Shown here: piece by piece, positions 1-8,074 of the stretch
Layout: each line of letters opens with the position of its first letter
Numbering within the stretch: the stretch's first letter is position 1
Notes under the pieces: model-generated
What the model saw: the letters and a program-made list of their open reading frames with translations, nothing else
Databases searched by the model: none
Told to the model about the DNA's origin: nothing
Program-made: the position numbers and the translations under genes
NCBI RefSeq assembly: GCF_028826105.1
Contig: NZ_JAQGPL010000001.1
Coordinates: 3,932,501 to 3,996,500, forward strand
Length of the DNA stretch: 64,000 nt
Direction of reading: 5' to 3'
Source: Paenibacillus humicola
Lineage (GTDB): Bacteria; Bacillota; Bacilli; Paenibacillales; Paenibacillaceae

Positions 1-68
1 CCAATCGAAGGTCAATACATCTTTCGCATTTTATCATTGAAATTTATGAACGGAATCAATATTTATTA

Positions 69-98
69 TTGACAACAGCTTGTACCGCTTGGTATATT
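69..98 (+). promoter_or_regulatory. Putative sigma-A promoter for the sulfate importer operon
   Basis: TTGACA (69-74), an 18-base spacer and TATATT (93-98) lie about 57 bases ahead of the first importer gene. It is the only convincing promoter ahead of the four-gene operon. A sulfur-status operator could lie between 99 and 145 but I could not recognise one. Bases 1-68 show nothing else. Confidence 0.6.
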
Positions 99-154
99 CA
101 AGATCAAATTTAATTCCAACTTATCTGGTGTGTTTGGTTGGATATGAGGTGTTG

Positions 155-961
155 ATGGCCATGCAGCCCGTTCGCGCAGCATTCCGTTCCGTCCTGATCG
201 GCTATCTGCTTATCCTTGTCGTACTGCCGATTTCGGCCGTTTACGCCAAAGGCTTCTCGCTCGGATGGCAGCCGTTCTGGAACGAAATATCCGGCGCAAT
301 CGCCTGGAAAGCGGTTGTTCTTACCGTCAAGCTAAGCATCGTCACCACCGTCATTCAGGCGGTTATCGGTACGCTGAGCGCATTTGTTCTCGTGCGGTAC
401 CGGTTTCCCGGACGCCGGCTGCTGAGCAGCCTTGTGGACCTTCCGTTCGCGCTGCCCACCGCCGTCTCGGGACTTATGCTGCTCACCTTGCTCGGCCCAA
501 GCAGCCCGCTCGGCGTTTGGCTCGAGTATGCGGGCGTTCATTTGCTGTACAACGAGACGTCCATTGTGATCGGGATGGTGTTTATTACGCTCCCCTTCGT
601 CATTCGAACCGTCCAGCCGCTGCTCGAACAATTCGATTCATTCGAGGAGCAGGCCAGCTACACGCTCGGCGCCGGGAAATTGTTTACGTTTTTTAACGTT
701 TTGCTTCCTTCCGTCGCTCCCGGCATTATAGCCGGCAGCATGCTCGTCTTCTCGCGGGCGCTGGCGGAATTCGGCGCCATCTCGATGATCTCGGGCAATC
801 TGCCGGGAAAAACGCAGGTCGCCTCGGTGTTTATTTATACGGAAATCGAGAATTACAACACTCAGGGAGCGGCGGCCGTGTCCGTTCTGCTGCTGACGCT
901 GTCTTTTGCCGTATTGTGGACCGTCAACGCCGTGCAGAAGAAAAGAGGGACCCAGCTGTGA
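155..961 (+). CDS. cysT: Sulfate/thiosulfate ABC transporter permease CysT
   Basis: This is an inner-membrane permease of the sulfate/thiosulfate importer, pairing with the CysW protein encoded just downstream. It has about six hydrophobic segments and the cytoplasmic coupling loop near residues 190-210 (EEQASYTLGAGK...LLPSVAPGI), where CysT/ModB-type permeases contact the ATPase. The conserved stretch DLPFALPTAVSG and the ending segment SRALAEFGAISMISGN are typical of CysT. An open frame extends upstream to 80, but that would start inside the promoter, so ATG 155 (after GAGG at 146-149) is preferred; ATG 161 is the alternative. The stop overlaps the GTG start of cysW by 3 bases, so the two are translationally coupled. 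Confidence 0.9.
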   Translation: MAMQPVRAAFRSVLIGYLLILVVLPISAVYAKGFSLGWQPFWNEISGAIAWKAVVLTVKLSIVTTVIQAVIGTLSAFVLVRYRFPGRRLLSSLVDLPFALPTAVSGLMLLTLLGPSSPLGVWLEYAGVHLLYNETSIVIGMVFITLPFVIRTVQPLLEQFDSFEEQASYTLGAGKLFTFFNVLLPSVAPGIIAGSMLVFSRALAEFGAISMISGNLPGKTQVASVFIYTEIENYNTQGAAAVSVLLLTLSFAVLWTVNAVQKKRGTQL

Positions 962-1767
962 GGAAGCTTTTTATAACCGTCACCGTACTGCTGTTTTTCG
1001 TCATCCTTATTCTTCCTTTCGCGAGTATCGTCATCGGCGCGTTCGAGGGCGGCTTCGGCCCCTTTATACAGTCGCTCGGCCGCCCCGAGGCGCTTCATGC
1101 TTTGGCCGTTACGGGAATCATCACCGCGATCGTGCTGGTGCTGAATACGGTCATCGGTCTTCTGCTTTCGCTGGAAATCGCCAGAGGCACCTGGATTGCG
1201 AAATGGATCCGCCCGTTTGTCAATGCGGTGCTCGACCTGCCCTTTGCGGTTTCGCCGATCATCGGCGGCCTCATGATCATTCTGCTGTTCGGCCCGAACA
1301 CGTTGCTCGGCGCATTCTTCGAGCAGAACGGCTTCAAGATCGTCTTCGCGCTGCCGGGCATGGTGATGGCGACCGTATTCGTGACCTTTCCCTTCATGAT
1401 TCGGGAGCTGGTACCGGTCTTAAGCGAACTGGGAACGAGCCAGGAGGAAGCTTCCGCCACGCTTGGCGCCGGCCCGGTCCGAACGTTTTTCCGGATCACA
1501 TGGCCCGCGATCCGCGGAGCGGTCGGTTACGGCCTGGTGCTGACGGCCGCCCGGTCCATCGGCGAATTCGGCGCGGTGCTGGTCGTTTCCGGCAATATTA
1601 TGAACCAGACGCAAACCGCCACAACGCTGGTCTACCAGGATTCCACCGATTTCAATGAAATCGCGGCGAACAGCATGGCGCTGCTTCTCGCTCTTGCTTC
1701 GGTTGCCGTACTGCTGGCGCTGGAATGGATCAAACTTAGAAAGGAAGTCGGCGGACATGTACATTGA
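958..1767 (+). CDS. cysW: Sulfate/thiosulfate ABC transporter permease CysW
   Basis: Second membrane subunit of the sulfate importer, about 269 residues with six predicted hydrophobic helices. DLPFAVSPIIGGLM and the loop EEASATLGAGPVRTFFRITWPAIRGA are the CysW-type permease core and ATPase-contact helix; ARSIGEFGAVLVVSGN near the C-terminus mirrors the equivalent CysT segment. The start is GTG 958, preceded by GAGGGA at 945-950 with 7-base spacing and overlapping the cysT stop. An upstream GTG at 916 in the same frame lies deep inside cysT and lacks a ribosome site. Its last codons overlap cysA by 11 bases. Confidence 0.9.
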   Translation: MRKLFITVTVLLFFVILILPFASIVIGAFEGGFGPFIQSLGRPEALHALAVTGIITAIVLVLNTVIGLLLSLEIARGTWIAKWIRPFVNAVLDLPFAVSPIIGGLMIILLFGPNTLLGAFFEQNGFKIVFALPGMVMATVFVTFPFMIRELVPVLSELGTSQEEASATLGAGPVRTFFRITWPAIRGAVGYGLVLTAARSIGEFGAVLVVSGNIMNQTQTATTLVYQDSTDFNEIAANSMALLLALASVAVLLALEWIKLRKEVGGHVH

Positions 1768-2845
1768 AGCGCGAAATTTGGAGAAACGGTTCGGCTCGTT
1801 CCACGCGATCAAGCAGGTCAGCTTTGAGATTGAAAAAGGAGACCTGGTCGGGCTGCTCGGACCGAGCGGCGGCGGAAAAACCTCCATTCTGCGCATGATC
1901 GCCGGGCTTGAAACGCCGACGGCGGGCGAAATTTATTTGGACGGCAAATTGGCGAACCCCATTCCCGTCCAGGAGCGCGGGATCGGATTCGTCTTCCAGA
2001 ACTATGCGCTGTTCAAGCATATGAGCGTCTTCGACAACATCGCTTACGGGCTCCGGGTGAAAAAATACGGCCGCGACGCGATCAAAAGCCGGGTGTTGGA
2101 GCTGCTGAAGCTGATGGAGCTGGAAGGCACCGAACATAAGCTCCCGCATCAGCTTTCCGGCGGCCAGCGCCAGCGTGTCGCTTTCGCCCGGGCGCTCGCC
2201 CCGGAGCCCCGTCTGCTGCTGCTAGACGAGCCGTTTGCGGCAATCGACGCGAAAGTCCGCAAATCGCTGCGGCTGTGGCTGCGCAGGCTGATCAGCGAAT
2301 TCGGCATCACGACCATTTTCGTAACGCACGACCAGGACGAGGCCATCGAGGTTGCGGACGATTTGATCATTGTCCAGAACGGGCAAATCGAGCAGCAGGG
2401 CTCGCCTTGGCAAATTTATAACGAGCCGGCATCGGCCTTTGTCGCTTCCTTCGTCGGCGAATCCAACAAACAGCCGACTCCCCTCCCGCTCACCGGCTTC
2501 CCGGAGCTGGAAGCCTTTCGGGACGGCGGCGAATGGCGGGACGGCGTCAGCGTCTTGATCCGCCCGGAATCGATTACGGTCAGACCGGAACGGACGCAGC
2601 ATCTGAAAGCGGCAGGCCAAACCGGAACGGTAATGCACGTTCATTTTCGCGGCGATTCGTGGTATCTGGAAATGGAACTGGACGCCGGGGCGAAATGGTT
2701 CGCCTACCAGCCGATGAGCGAGCGGCCGTTCGAAACCGGAGACCGCGTCAATGTGCTGGTGCACCAGCTGCTGCTTTTTACAACGGAGGAAACACGCGTA
2801 TTGGAAAACCGCGCTTTGGAAGATCCGATGCCTGTTCATATTTAA
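1757..2845 (+). CDS. cysA: Sulfate/thiosulfate ABC transporter ATPase CysA
   Basis: Cytoplasmic ATPase that powers the CysTW importer. Walker A GPSGGGKT is at residues 35-42, the Q-loop FVFQNYALF follows near 77, the signature LSGGQRQR near 134, Walker B LLLLDEPF near 155 and the switch His in FVTHDQDEA near 190. At 362 residues it matches CysA, and residues after about 240 form the extra C-terminal regulatory/TOBE-like region (VSVLIRPESITV). Start ATG 1757 lies inside the cysW end and has AAAGGAAG about 10 bases ahead. ModC or another CUT-type ATPase is the alternative family, but neighbours CysT, CysW and a sulfate-type binding protein settle it. Confidence 0.9.
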   Translation: MYIEARNLEKRFGSFHAIKQVSFEIEKGDLVGLLGPSGGGKTSILRMIAGLETPTAGEIYLDGKLANPIPVQERGIGFVFQNYALFKHMSVFDNIAYGLRVKKYGRDAIKSRVLELLKLMELEGTEHKLPHQLSGGQRQRVAFARALAPEPRLLLLDEPFAAIDAKVRKSLRLWLRRLISEFGITTIFVTHDQDEAIEVADDLIIVQNGQIEQQGSPWQIYNEPASAFVASFVGESNKQPTPLPLTGFPELEAFRDGGEWRDGVSVLIRPESITVRPERTQHLKAAGQTGTVMHVHFRGDSWYLEMELDAGAKWFAYQPMSERPFETGDRVNVLVHQLLLFTTEETRVLENRALEDPMPVHI

Positions 2846-2876
2846 CCATCGACCGAACGATAAGGAGAGGGAGCAC

Positions 2877-3965
2877 ATGAAAAAGAGAAATGGCTTCTAT
2901 GTTTTGGGGTTAACGCTGCTGCTTACCGCTGCGGTACTTTCGGGGTGTGGGTCGTCGGGCAGCGGAGGCTCTCCATCCGGATCGGGATCAAACCCGGCGG
3001 GAAGCGGAAATTCAACGAAAGGGGCCGGAACGGTAACCCTCACCATCGGGGGCTACTCCACGATTAAAGACGAATTCGAGGCGATTTTCCCTCTCTTTCA
3101 GAAAGAATGGCAGGACAAAACGGGCCAGAAGGTGGAATTCAAAGAATCCTATCAAGGCTCGGGATCCCAGGCCCGTAATATTACGAACGGCTTCGAAGCC
3201 GACATTGCCGCCCTTTCGCTGGAAGGCGATATCGACAAAATCGTCAAGGCCGGGCTGATCACGCACGATTGGAAAAGCGCTCCTCACGGCGGCATGATTA
3301 CGGACTCCATCGCGGTATTCGGCGTGCGCAGCGGCAACCCGAAAGGAATACACGACTGGGCGGATTTGGAAAAGCCCGGCGTACAGGTGCTCATTCCCGA
3401 TCCGAAGTCGTCCGGCGGCGCCCGCTGGGATGTGAACGCCATTTACGGAGCGGGGCTCAAATTATCCGAGGAACAAGGCGGCAAACAGGATCCGGCGCAG
3501 GCCAAGGCGCTGCTTGCCGGCATTTACAAAAACGTCAAGGCGCTCGACAAAAGCGGCGAAGCGTCGATGTCCACGTTCGACAACGGCATCGGCGACGTCA
3601 TCATTACGTATGAGAACGAGCTGCTGAGCCGCATCGATTCGGGGAAGAAGTACGAGGCGATCACGCCGAAATATACGACGGCCATCGAAAATCCGGCCGC
3701 CGTCGTCGATAAAGTTGTCGATAAGCACGGCACGCGCGACGTCGCCGAAGCGTTCTTGAACTTCCTGTGGACGCCCGAAGCGCAGAAAATATTCGCCGTC
3801 CACGGTTTCCGTTCCGTCCTTCCGGAGGTGCAGAGCAGCTACGCGGATAAATACAAACAGCCGGCCGGTTTGTTCGATACCGGTTACTTGGGCGGCTGGG
3901 ACAAGGTCAATACCGAGCTCTACGGGGACGGCGGCATCTGGGATCAGGTCGTTGCCGGCAATTAA
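2877..3965 (+). CDS. Sulfate ABC transporter substrate-binding lipoprotein
   Basis: Extracytoplasmic receptor for sulfate or thiosulfate, anchored as a lipoprotein: a signal helix ends in the lipobox LSGC with the modified Cys at residue 24, followed by a Gly/Ser-rich linker. The mature part carries sulfate-binding-protein family landmarks: FKESYQGSGSQARN, ADIAALSLEGDID, VRSGNPKGIHDW, DPKSSGGARW and ITYENE. The start ATG 2877 has AAGGAGAGGG five bases ahead; the longer open frame that begins inside cysA is rejected. Placing the receptor gene last (T-W-A-receptor) rather than first is a little unusual. I could not separate Sbp from CysP, so no symbol is given. Confidence 0.88.
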   Translation: MKKRNGFYVLGLTLLLTAAVLSGCGSSGSGGSPSGSGSNPAGSGNSTKGAGTVTLTIGGYSTIKDEFEAIFPLFQKEWQDKTGQKVEFKESYQGSGSQARNITNGFEADIAALSLEGDIDKIVKAGLITHDWKSAPHGGMITDSIAVFGVRSGNPKGIHDWADLEKPGVQVLIPDPKSSGGARWDVNAIYGAGLKLSEEQGGKQDPAQAKALLAGIYKNVKALDKSGEASMSTFDNGIGDVIITYENELLSRIDSGKKYEAITPKYTTAIENPAAVVDKVVDKHGTRDVAEAFLNFLWTPEAQKIFAVHGFRSVLPEVQSSYADKYKQPAGLFDTGYLGGWDKVNTELYGDGGIWDQVVAGN

Positions 3966-3998
3966 AATGGTTCGGAACGTTCTGCCGATAGGGACCGA

Positions 3999-4225
3999 TG
4001 TTGAGCTGCCCCGTCAAGTAGACCGTACAAATAGCGATTTAAGCGGCCTTCGTCCTGAAATCCAGGGGACTGAGGCCGTTTACTTTGTTATGGAGCATTA
4101 ATACCACCACACGGTATGATTGCCAACTTCTGAAGCGGTATACATTTTTTTGGGCATAAAAATACTCCTCTTACAGTAACCAGGTGTTTGTTATTTCACC
4201 TGTCTACCATAAGGGGAGCTTATCA
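3999..4225 (-). mobile_element. Internally deleted IS3-family element (MITE-like relic)
   Basis: A 227-base segment bounded by 5'-TG...CA-3' ends. The two ends are imperfect inverted repeats of about 26 bases: the end at 3999-4025 and the reverse complement of 4200-4225 share the blocks AGCT, CCCC and GTAGAC in register. Inside, on the minus strand, a ribosome site and the first 19 codons of an IS3 OrfA-like reading frame are joined directly to the last codons of an IS3 OrfB-like transposase. All of the catalytic middle is missing, so it can only have moved using a transposase supplied elsewhere. No target-site duplication is visible at the flanks (ccga / tgtc). Confidence 0.7.
4039..4157 (-). 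pseudogene. Fused stumps of IS3 transposase OrfA start and OrfB end
   Basis: Reading the minus strand, ATG at 4157 follows AAGAGGAG and gives MPKKMYTASEVGNHTVWWY, then a stop at 4100-4098; this looks like the start of an IS3 OrfA. In the next frame the tail HNKVNGLSPLDFRTKAA ends at a stop at 4041-4039. NGLSP..FR.KAA is the usual C-terminus of IS150-group transposases. The two stumps meet near 4098, with no DDE residues or helix-turn-helix between them. Confidence 0.65.
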
Positions 4226-4305
4226 TGTCAAGATCAGCTTCGTCAGGCCGGCATACATGGCTCGGCCGCACTGAATCGCCGTCTTGCGCTTCACATCGAA
4301 GCGGC

Positions 4306-5394
4306 TTACGTCTCAAATCCGGATGCGAGCCCGCGAATACCCAATCCGGGCTCGTCGCCAAGCCGCATGCGGCAGGCATCGTAAACGACGCCGCCGATAA
4401 CGGCATCGGCCGCCATCATGAGCGGAGCGTCCAGGTCGACGTGCGTGATATGCCGGAGCCCGGCCGCCAAATGAGCCGCCGCCGTAATGCCGATTCGCGT
4501 CTCCATCATGCTGCCGATCATGCAGGGCACGCCGCAGGCTTCCGCCATCCGGCTGATCACCGCCGCTCGCTGCACGCCGCCCGCCTTCATGAGCTTAATG
4601 TTGATGGCGTCGCAGGCCCGGCGCTGCAGCACCTCCAGCGCATCTCGGGGGGTAAATACGCTCTCGTCCGCCATAATGTCGGTATCGACAGCTTCCGTAA
4701 CCTGCCGGAGTCCTTCAATATCCCGGGCCTTCACCGGCTGCTCGACCCATTCGACGTTCAGCCCTTCGTCCTCGATTTTGCGGATGATCCGGATCGCCGT
4801 CTTCGGCTCCCAGCCTTGGTTGGCGTCCAGACGCAGCTTGAGGTGCGGACCGACCCGCGCGCGAACCTCCCGGATGCGCGCCAGATCCAGGTCTGCGCCG
4901 CCCAGACCGACCTTGAGCTTCAGGGCGGAAAATCCGAGATCCGCATACTCGGCCGCATCGTCGCCCATGTCCCGCGGATCACCCACGCTTACCGTATAAT
5001 CCGTCTCCAGCTCGCTCCGGCAGCCGCCCAGCCACACATAGAGCGGCACGCCGTAGTGCTGCGCGATCAAGTCGTGCAGTGCCATGTCGAGAGCGGCTTT
5101 CGCGCTGCCGTTGCCCGCCGCCGCACCGTGAATCCGCGGAAGCAGCCGTTCGAATTCGAGCACCGGCTCGCCGGTCAGGGCGGGAGCGATGCCGAGGATG
5201 AAGGCTTCGATGCTGGCCAGACTTTCCCCGGTGATCGCCATCGTCGGGGGCGCTTCTCCCCAACCGCTTCGGCCGCAGGCCGTCTCGATCCTTACGATCG
5301 CCGATTCGGCCGTATGCACCGTCCGCAGCGCCGTTTTAAACGGCTTACGGAGCGGCACCGCGATTTTCCGGACGACGATGCTGCTGATTCGCAT
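4306..5394 (-). CDS. Dipeptide (L-Ala-D/L-Glu type) epimerase, enolase superfamily
   Basis: Epimerises a dipeptide at its second residue in the cytoplasm, normally turning cell-wall-derived L-Ala-D-Glu into L-Ala-L-Glu. It has the muconate-lactonising capping domain, then a TIM barrel with the catalytic pair in LKLKVGL (Lys159 and Lys161), metal ligands Asp190 (LDANQGW), Glu218 (WVEQPV) and Asp243 (MADES), and the opposite-face Lys267 in NIKLMKAGG. Such a lysine pair on both faces fits a 1,1-proton-transfer epimerase rather than a dehydratase. ATG 5394 has AAGGTGG 8 bases ahead and is preferred to ATG 5412. It is the last gene of the peptide operon, so substrate could be any imported D-residue dipeptide. 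Confidence 0.82.
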   Translation of the reverse strand: MRISSIVVRKIAVPLRKPFKTALRTVHTAESAIVRIETACGRSGWGEAPPTMAITGESLASIEAFILGIAPALTGEPVLEFERLLPRIHGAAAGNGSAKAALDMALHDLIAQHYGVPLYVWLGGCRSELETDYTVSVGDPRDMGDDAAEYADLGFSALKLKVGLGGADLDLARIREVRARVGPHLKLRLDANQGWEPKTAIRIIRKIEDEGLNVEWVEQPVKARDIEGLRQVTEAVDTDIMADESVFTPRDALEVLQRRACDAINIKLMKAGGVQRAAVISRMAEACGVPCMIGSMMETRIGITAAAHLAAGLRHITHVDLDAPLMMAADAVIGGVVYDACRMRLGDEPGLGIRGLASGFET

Positions 5395-5420
5395 GCTTTC
5401 AACCACCTTCATCGGACGAT

Positions 5421-5804
5421 TTATTCGGATGCGGAACTGACTTCCGCAATGACGTCGATCTCCACCAGAATGTGGTCCAGCACGCTGCCGACGGTCGTCC
5501 GGACCGGGAACGGCTGCTTGAAAAATTCGTGATACACTTTGTTGTATTTATCAAAATCGCTCATGTCGGCCAAATGCGCCGTGACCTTTACCACATCGTT
5601 CAGCGTCGCGCCGCCTTCCTCGAGAATGTAGCGGATGTTGGTCAATACCTGGCGCGTCTGCTCTTCGATCGTCTCGGGCATTTCGCCGTTCGCCGCGTTT
5701 TTGGGGCCTTGGCCGGCGACATAGATACGGTTGCCTATTTTGATGCCTTGGGAATAAGAGCCTGCAGGCATGGGAGCTTTATCGGTTACGATTTCAATTT
5801 TCAT
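5421..5804 (-). CDS. RidA/YjgF-family reactive-imine deaminase
   Basis: A 127-residue RidA-fold protein. RidA enzymes hydrolyse 2-aminoacrylate and other imines released by PLP lyases or amino-acid oxidases. The signature is intact: YSQGIKIGNRIYVAGQG at the N-terminus, FPVRTTVGS with the catalytic Arg102, and EIDVIAE at the end. Its start overlaps the serine hydrolase stop by 11 bases, placing it in the same operon as a PLP enzyme whose chemistry could release such imines. Family members in catabolic operons often take pathway-specific imines, which I infer here. Confidence 0.85.
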   Translation of the reverse strand: MKIEIVTDKAPMPAGSYSQGIKIGNRIYVAGQGPKNAANGEMPETIEEQTRQVLTNIRYILEEGGATLNDVVKVTAHLADMSDFDKYNKVYHEFFKQPFPVRTTVGSVLDHILVEIDVIAEVSSASE

Positions 5805-6861
5805 CAGCTGATTCTCCTTGTGTGTAGTCCATATAGATCAGGTTGTGAGCAATCGCCCGGACGCGCTTGATCCGGTCATTGCGGCGATCCGGATGTACAC
5901 GATTGGTAAGCAGTGCGGCGAACAGGCCCGCCTCCGGGTCCATCCACAGGCTGGTGCCGGTAAATCCCGTGTGCCCGTAGGAGCGGGAAGAGAACAAATC
6001 GCCCGCCGGCGAGTGATGCTCATCCTTCGCCTGCCAGCCCAGCGCGCGCGCCAAATTCAGATCGGCGGTAACATTACGGGTCATGCGCTCGACTGCGGCG
6101 GTCGACAGATAACGTCCGCGCGCTGTGTCTCCGAGCCTTAACATCATCTGCGCGATCTTCGCCAAATCCTCCAGATTGGAGAACAGACCGGCATGCCCGC
6201 CGACACCGCCGAGCACGACCGCGTTCTCGTCGTGAACCTGGCCTTGCACCGTAACGCCCCGCCACGGGCACGCCTCGGTCGCGGCAATCCGCTCGCGCCA
6301 TTCGGGCGGCGGATTAAACGTCATGCTGTCCAGCCCCAAGGGCTCGAACACCAATTCGCGCATGGCGGCGTCCAGCGGCTTGCCTGCGATCGCTTCAATG
6401 ACCAGACCGACAATAATGAAGCCCTGGGAAGAATATTCGACGAACGTCCCCGGCGCATGGCGCAGGGGCAGTCCCCGAATCGCGGCCAGCATCTTCTCCT
6501 TCGTGTCCGCATGAAGGTACAACGGCTGCTGCCCGGGGATGCCGCTCGTATGCGTCAACAGCTGAAGGAGCGACAGATCCTGCTTGTCCGTTCCTTGATA
6601 AGCGGGCAAAAAATCGGAGATCGGCTGATCCAGGTAGCATTCGCCGCTGTCGAACAGCTTCATTAAAGCCAATGCGACGATTGGCTTGGTGACGGACGCC
6701 AGATCCCACATCGAATCGAATGCAGCCTCGGGGCCTTCCCAGGACAGCGTGCCGACGACCCCCTGGCTGCTGATGCCGTCTGCGCTTCCGTAGATGTAGG
6801 CGGCGCCGGAAAATGCTTTGTTCTCCCTCTCTTGCTGCAAGAACTGCTTTAAACGGCTCAC
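5794..6861 (-). CDS. Serine hydrolase of the beta-lactamase/DD-peptidase (AmpC-like) family
   Basis: A 355-residue cytoplasmic-looking penicillin-fold hydrolase without a signal peptide. SxxK is SVTK at Ser56-Lys59, the second motif is Tyr-Ser-Ser in FVEYSSQG, and the third is HTG in SYGHTGFTGTS near the C-terminus. Members cut D-amino-acid peptides, amides or esters. A lack of export signal, and neighbours for dipeptide uptake and epimerisation, suggest an intracellular D-aminopeptidase or amidase rather than antibiotic resistance. GTG 6861 overlaps the upstream gene's stop by 4 bases (GTGA), showing coupling. Confidence 0.8.
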   Translation of the reverse strand: MSRLKQFLQQERENKAFSGAAYIYGSADGISSQGVVGTLSWEGPEAAFDSMWDLASVTKPIVALALMKLFDSGECYLDQPISDFLPAYQGTDKQDLSLLQLLTHTSGIPGQQPLYLHADTKEKMLAAIRGLPLRHAPGTFVEYSSQGFIIVGLVIEAIAGKPLDAAMRELVFEPLGLDSMTFNPPPEWRERIAATEACPWRGVTVQGQVHDENAVVLGGVGGHAGLFSNLEDLAKIAQMMLRLGDTARGRYLSTAAVERMTRNVTADLNLARALGWQAKDEHHSPAGDLFSSRSYGHTGFTGTSLWMDPEAGLFAALLTNRVHPDRRNDRIKRVRAIAHNLIYMDYTQGESADEN

Positions 6862-8030
6862 GACGTCCCCTCCTTCCCGGTCAGAAATTTGCGTGCGATC
6901 CGCTCATAGATGCAAACCGCCTTGTCCAGCTGATCCAGGTCTACGAATTCGTCCGGCGCGTGGGCTTCCGTCAAGCTTCCGGGTCCGACGATGATCGTGG
7001 GAATGCCGGCCAGCTCCGCCAGCTTGCTCATGTCGCAGCCGGCGCTGAAGCCGGCCGGATGCCGCTCCCCGCCCAGCACCTCGTCGGCTGCGGCCAGCGC
7101 AGCCGGCAGAATGGCCGCTCCCTCCTGCGTCTGCGACGGGATGGTGGCGACAATCACCTCGACCGGCTCGACGTCAAGCTCCGGCACCCGCCGCTTGAGC
7201 TCCGACAGGATCGCGGCCAGCTCCTCGTCCGCTTTGGCATGCGTCTCGCCGGGAAGAAGCCGGCGGTCGACAATCAGCTCAGCCCGGCCGGGAATGGTGT
7301 TTTGCCGCGTACCGCCGCTGATCATCGTGACGGCCGCGGTAGCCGGACCGAGCAGCGGGTGGGGCGCCTCGGCCAGTCGACGGTTTAGCGCTTCGCACTC
7401 CACGCAGAACAGTGCCGCATGGTGAATGGCGTTGATGCCCAGGTGCGCGCTGCCGGAATGGACCGCTCGCCCGCGAAACGCAATTTTTCGCATATAAGTG
7501 CCTTTGTGCGCCACGGCGACCTGCAGCCCCGTCGGCTCGCCGACAACGGCCCCGTCCGCCTGAATGCCTTGACGGACCAGATGGAAGCTGCCGATCCCGC
7601 CGGCTTCTTCGCCCATGACGGCAGTCAGCGTCAGCTTCCCGCCGAGTCCCTCGCGCCGCTCCGCCAGCCGCTCCATCGCGCACAGCATGGCGACCAGGCT
7701 GCCTTTGGCGTCGCAGGCTCCGAGACCGTACAGCCGGTCCTCGGTCAAGAACGGCTCGAACGGAGGATGCTGCCATACTTGTCCTGCCGGATTGTTGACA
7801 TCCATATGGGAGTTGAACACCAGCGTCGGCCCCGGTCCGAAGTCCATTGTTGCGAGCACGTTGTCCTTGTCCGGCTCCACCTCCTGGCGCTCCACCCGTG
7901 CGCCGAACGAAATTGCCCATTCCTCGATCCAGTCCGCAACCGCCCCGACTTCTCCAGGCGGGGTCGGACTTGGCAGGGCGATGCACGCCATCAGCCGCTG
8001 CACCGTCCGGCCGCGAGATTCCGTCATCAT
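6858..8030 (-). CDS. M20 family metallo-deacylase (ArgE/DapE/ACY1 type)
   Basis: Zinc amidohydrolase predicted to free an amino acid from an N-acyl or dipeptide substrate. The metal site reads in order: His75 and Asp77 in SHMDVN, the bridging Asp107 in GACDAKG, catalytic Glu141 and ligand Glu142 in MGEEAGG, then GEPTGL near 165. A dimerisation-domain segment follows (VHSGSAHLGINAI) and the final His-containing loop is EAHAPDEFV. Length 390 fits the family. ATG 8030 has a near-perfect GAAAGGAGGT six bases ahead. Substrate is not readable from sequence; N-acyl amino acids are likely from context. Confidence 0.82.
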   Translation of the reverse strand: MMTESRGRTVQRLMACIALPSPTPPGEVGAVADWIEEWAISFGARVERQEVEPDKDNVLATMDFGPGPTLVFNSHMDVNNPAGQVWQHPPFEPFLTEDRLYGLGACDAKGSLVAMLCAMERLAERREGLGGKLTLTAVMGEEAGGIGSFHLVRQGIQADGAVVGEPTGLQVAVAHKGTYMRKIAFRGRAVHSGSAHLGINAIHHAALFCVECEALNRRLAEAPHPLLGPATAAVTMISGGTRQNTIPGRAELIVDRRLLPGETHAKADEELAAILSELKRRVPELDVEPVEVIVATIPSQTQEGAAILPAALAAADEVLGGERHPAGFSAGCDMSKLAELAGIPTIIVGPGSLTEAHAPDEFVDLDQLDKAVCIYERIARKFLTGKEGTS

Positions 8031-8074
8031 GCAAGACCTCCTTTCAATCGAAAGGTTATCGCGTACGCCGCCGA

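Noticed and set aside
3966..3998. Terminator for the sulfate operon
   Set aside because: Only a short GAACGTTC palindrome is present, with no T-run, before the IS relic begins.
4225..5532. 435-codon plus-strand frame opposite the dipeptide epimerase
   Set aside because: Shadow frame; the minus strand carries all catalytic residues of the epimerase, and this frame starts inside the IS relic end.
5794..6861. Antibiotic-resistance beta-lactamase
   Set aside because: It has the fold motifs, but no export signal and it lies inside a peptide-catabolic operon.
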